Positions 6,508 through 8,682 of a stretch of DNA of 8,682 nucleotides are shown in pieces. Numbering within the stretch: the stretch's first letter is position 1; every line of letters starts with the position of its first letter. The position numbers were made by a program, and so were the translations under genes. Under the pieces are notes generated by a model. That model ran no database searches, was not told where the DNA came from, and saw only the letters and a list, made by a program, of their open reading frames with translations. This DNA comes from a bacterium (GTDB lineage: Bacteria; Pseudomonadota; Gammaproteobacteria; Burkholderiales; Burkholderiaceae_C). The stretch is from assembly GCA_030824095.1 (NCBI GenBank), contig JAVBYK010000472.1, positions 1 to 8,682 of the forward strand, in the 5' to 3' direction.

Positions 6508-6536
6508 CGCGACACCGGATTACCATTCATTAAATC

Positions 6537-6554
6537 GCACGACCGTGCTTTTTT
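6537..6554 (+). terminator. Short hairpin followed by six T
   Basis: GCAC-GACC-GTGC is followed directly by TTTTTT, with AAAT just before the stem that can pair with part of the T-run. The four-base stem is short for an efficient terminator. It may back up the ompW terminator or attenuate transcription reaching lipA. Confidence 0.3.
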
Positions 6555-6561
6555 GATTCGG

Positions 6562-6584
6562 ACTGGTTGACACAAGCAACCGGT
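6562..6584 (+). promoter_or_regulatory. Consensus -35 (TTGACA) inside an inverted repeat upstream of lipA
   Basis: TTGACA (6567-6572) is a perfect -35 hexamer lying in the inverted repeat ACTGGTTG-(7)-CAACCGGT (6562-6584; eight pairs, one of them G-T). The hexamers at 16-18 bases downstream (GGTCAT, GTCATC, TCATCC near 6589-6596) are poor -10 matches, so the promoter may need an activator that reads the repeat. A start near 6601 would give lipA a leader of about 85 bases. Confidence 0.4.
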
Positions 6585-6686
6585 AAAGGGTCATCCCGCG
6601 ACAGCGCCCCCACCCAAGAGGTCGCACTGCCTTTTTCAGACGGATTCCTTTCAACCCCTGGGGCCTTGGCCCAACTGGAGACTACC

Positions 6687-7619
6687 TTGAAGAAAATCGT
6701 GATGACCTGGCTGGGTGCCTGCATGCTGGCCCTGGCGCTGTTCCCGGCAACTGCCTCTGCGGCGGGCTACACCCAGACCAAATACCCTATCGTGCTGGTG
6801 CACGGCCTGTTCGGGTTTGACAACATTGGTCCGGTGGACTACTGGTATGGCATTCCTTCGGCGCTGCGTGCCGACGGTGCCAAGGTTTATGTGGCCCAGG
6901 TGTCGGCTGCCAATAGCTCCGAAGTGCGCGGCGAGCAACTGCTCACCCAAGTCAAGCAAATCCTGGCCGCCACCGGCGCGGCCAAGGTCAATCTGATCGG
7001 CCACAGCCATGGTGGCCCCACCATCCGCTATGTGGCCTCCGTGCGGCCGGACCTGGTCGCATCGGCTACGTCGGTTGGTGGTGTGAACAAGGGATCTTCC
7101 GTTGCCGACGTGCTGCTGGGCGTGGCACCTCCCGGATCGTTGTCGAACACCGTGATCGTGTCGGTGACCAACGGCCTGGCCACGGTCATTAACTTCCTGT
7201 CCGGTGGGTCGGGCCTGAACCAGAATTCCCTGGCCGCGGCCCAGTCGCTGAGCACCGCAGGCTCACTGAAATTCAATGCGGCCCATCCAGCAGGTGTGCC
7301 CACTACGGCGTGTGGTGAAGGTGCCTACACGGCACGTGGCGTGTACTACTTCTCCTGGAGTGGCGCCAAGTCCTACACCAATGTGTTTGACATCATGGAC
7401 CCGGCCCTGGCCCTGACCTCATTGGCCTTTGGTGGCGCCAAGAACGATGGCCTGGTGGCCAGTTGCTCCACCCACCTGGGTCGCGTTATCCGTGACGACT
7501 ACGCCATGAACCATATGGATGAAGTCAACCAGACGGTAGGCCTGGTCAACCTGTTTGAAACCAACCCGGTGACCCTGTACCGCCAGCACGCCAACCGTCT
7601 GCGCGGCCTGGGCCTCTGA
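6687..7619 (+). CDS. lipA: Secreted triacylglycerol lipase, family I.1 (Pseudomonas LipA type)
   Basis: Hydrolyses long-chain triacylglycerols outside the cell. The 310-residue precursor has a signal peptide ending ATASA (residues 21-25), and the mature start AGYTQTKYPIVLVHG aligns with P. aeruginosa LipA. The nucleophile is S107 in GHSHGG; D254 (KNDGLV) and H276 (NHMDEVNQ) complete the triad. Spacings of 147 and 22 residues equal those of the P. aeruginosa enzyme (S82, D229, H251). C209 and C260 match its disulfide, and D278 its calcium-site aspartate. I place the start at TTG 6687, preceded by TGGAG six bases upstream and giving a Lys-Lys signal peptide. ATG 6702 would remove the positive charge. 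Its foldase gene follows immediately. Lipases of this group fold in the periplasm with Lif and leave through type II secretion. Confidence 0.93.
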   Translation: MKKIVMTWLGACMLALALFPATASAAGYTQTKYPIVLVHGLFGFDNIGPVDYWYGIPSALRADGAKVYVAQVSAANSSEVRGEQLLTQVKQILAATGAAKVNLIGHSHGGPTIRYVASVRPDLVASATSVGGVNKGSSVADVLLGVAPPGSLSNTVIVSVTNGLATVINFLSGGSGLNQNSLAAAQSLSTAGSLKFNAAHPAGVPTTACGEGAYTARGVYYFSWSGAKSYTNVFDIMDPALALTSLAFGGAKNDGLVASCSTHLGRVIRDDYAMNHMDEVNQTVGLVNLFETNPVTLYRQHANRLRGLGL

Positions 7620-7627
7620 GTGTGCCG

Positions 7628-8593
7628 ATGCATCGCAGCACTGCCCGCGTTGGGCTGGGGCTGCTGGCCCTGGCGCTGACCGGCGCGGGGCTGGTGCTCT
7701 GGCAAAACGGCGACTCCCGGGACACGGTCACGCTGTCCCCGGTGGCGCAGGCCGGCAAGCCGGCCCTCTTTGCCCGATCGCTGCAGGACACCATCCCCGA
7801 TGGTGATCTGCAAGCCTTCCAGTCAGCCGGTATGGCCGGTGCGTCCGGCGGTCTGGCCTATGGCGAGCTGCGGCGCATGTTTGACTACTACCTGAGTACC
7901 GTGGGTGAGCAAACGATTGAGGCGATCACCGCCCACATCCGCAGTGAGTTGCAGCGCAGTCTCTCGCCCGCCCAGGCGCTGAAGGCACAGCGCTTGCTGG
8001 GCCTGTACATCGAATTCAAGCGTGAACTGGTGGAGCTGGACAGCAAGCCGGAACTTGCCGGCAGCGGCGTGGCGGCCATTCGCAGGCGCATGCTGGCCAT
8101 GCAGGACTTGCGCGCACGCTACTTCAGCCACGACGAAACACAGGGCATGTTCGGGCTGGAAGACGCCTATGACATGGACGCCGTGGCGCGGCTGGAGATC
8201 AGCCAGGACCCAACCCTGAGCGCACAACAGAAGCAGCAGCGGCTGGCAGCGCTGGATGCCTCTCTGCCCGCCGCCTTGCGCAATGAACGGGATGCCACGC
8301 ATGTGGTGGTGCGCGTGGAGCAGCAGGCGCAGGCGTTGCGTGCCAAGGGTGCCAGCGAGGACGACATCTACCGCATGCGCGCCAAAGAATTTGACCCGCA
8401 GGCCGCCGCGCGGCTGGCGGATGTGGACCGGGAAGAGGCCGCCTGGAAGAGCCGGATTGCCCGTTATCTGGACGAGCGTGCCCGGCTGTTGAAGGCGCAA
8501 ACCACGGAGTCCGAACGCCAGGCCAGCGTGGCCCAGTTGCAGCAAAACCTGTTCAGCGAGGCCGAGCGCCCCCGTCTGGTGGCCTACGAATAG
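7628..8593 (+). CDS. lifO: Lipase-specific foldase (lipase chaperone Lif)
   Basis: A 321-residue steric chaperone that folds LipA in the periplasm while anchored in the inner membrane. Residues 8-25 (VGLGLLALALTGAGLVLW) form the N-terminal anchor, followed by a variable Pro/Ala-rich linker to about 50. The Lif signature appears as RRMFDYYLSTVGE (82-94), matching R-x-x-F-D-Y; the next positions (Y88, T91) differ from the usual F/C and A. The rest is a long, charged, Gln/Ala-rich helical region, as in the Lif arms that wrap round the lipase, with RYFSHDETQGMFGLEDAY near 155-172. The ATG at 7628 is eight bases after the lipA stop, with a weak GAG seven bases upstream; GTG 7622 is an in-frame alternative adding two residues. 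It is clearly cotranscribed with lipA, and no terminator is visible after it. Confidence 0.92.
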   Translation: MHRSTARVGLGLLALALTGAGLVLWQNGDSRDTVTLSPVAQAGKPALFARSLQDTIPDGDLQAFQSAGMAGASGGLAYGELRRMFDYYLSTVGEQTIEAITAHIRSELQRSLSPAQALKAQRLLGLYIEFKRELVELDSKPELAGSGVAAIRRRMLAMQDLRARYFSHDETQGMFGLEDAYDMDAVARLEISQDPTLSAQQKQQRLAALDASLPAALRNERDATHVVVRVEQQAQALRAKGASEDDIYRMRAKEFDPQAAARLADVDREEAAWKSRIARYLDERARLLKAQTTESERQASVAQLQQNLFSEAERPRLVAYE

Positions 8594-8617
8594 TTTCGGA
8601 TTGGGGCCAGGCGGCGC

Positions 8618-8682
8618 TTAGTGCGCCAAGCGCTTGCCGTGCGGCAGGCTGGCCAGGCGTGCGTACAGGCTGCGGCAGTAGC
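8618..8682 (-). CDS. 3' end of an unidentified minus-strand gene (partial)
   Basis: The reverse strand is open from the right edge to a TAA at 8618-8620, ending in the peptide YCRSLYARLASLPHGKRLAH. Codon choice (GC-rich third positions) fits a real gene, and its position convergent to the lipase operon is sensible, but 20 residues are too few to identify a family. The 24 bases between the two stop codons contain no T-rich terminator, although GGCGC (8613-8617) and GCGCC (8623-8627) can pair across the stop. Confidence 0.45.
   Translation of the reverse strand, partial: YCRSLYARLASLPHGKRLAH

Noticed and set aside
6567..6686. N-terminal extension of the lipase to an upstream TTG
   Set aside because: That TTG is part of the TTGACA -35 hexamer, the 40 added residues are not signal-like, and the TTG at 6687 has both a ribosome site and a proper signal peptide.

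Overview
The window looks like chromosomal DNA of a GC-rich betaproteobacterium, most likely of the Comamonadaceae (Rhodoferax/Polaromonas-like). This is inferred from base composition, codon use and the gene families; no rRNA or other taxonomic marker is present. It holds six complete protein genes, one more with a debatable start (ompW), and two genes cut by the window edges. I see no insertion sequence, CRISPR array, tRNA, rRNA or prophage gene.

Left part (1-2694): the N-terminus of a DcuA/DcuB-type anaerobic C4-dicarboxylate transporter reads leftward off the edge. Divergent from it is a 520-residue radical SAM protein with an N-terminal B12-binding-like domain and a DUF4080-type C-terminus. 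The roughly 100-base gap between them carries a symmetrical FNR/Anr-type box (TTGAC-N4-GTCAA). An HDOD-domain protein follows on the same strand. Its best promoter lies across the end of the radical SAM gene and would start the mRNA almost on the ATG.

Middle (2731-5575, minus strand): an isolated gspF, encoding the inner-membrane platform protein of type II secretion, is followed after 22 bases by a class I SAM methyltransferase of the type with a methyltransferase regulatory domain (rickettsial protein-lysine methyltransferase-like). The two probably form one transcript.

Right part (5576-8682, mostly plus strand): an OmpW-family outer-membrane barrel lies downstream of a perfect FNR box (TTGAT-N4-ATCAA) and ends in a strong intrinsic terminator. 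After a 246-base non-coding stretch comes a family I.1 secreted lipase (LipA, full catalytic triad and disulfide cysteines) with its dedicated membrane-anchored foldase (Lif) immediately downstream. The last 65 bases are the 3' end of an unidentified minus-strand gene.

Two themes emerge. One is oxygen-responsive regulation: two FNR-type boxes, at a fumarate/C4-dicarboxylate transporter and at ompW, both known FNR-linked genes in E. coli. The other is type II secretion: lipases of this family fold in the periplasm with Lif and leave through the type II machinery, and a GspF gene lies about 1.1 kb from the lipase. The least explained items are the gspF-methyltransferase pair, the DUF4080 B12/radical SAM protein and the conflicting start signals of ompW.
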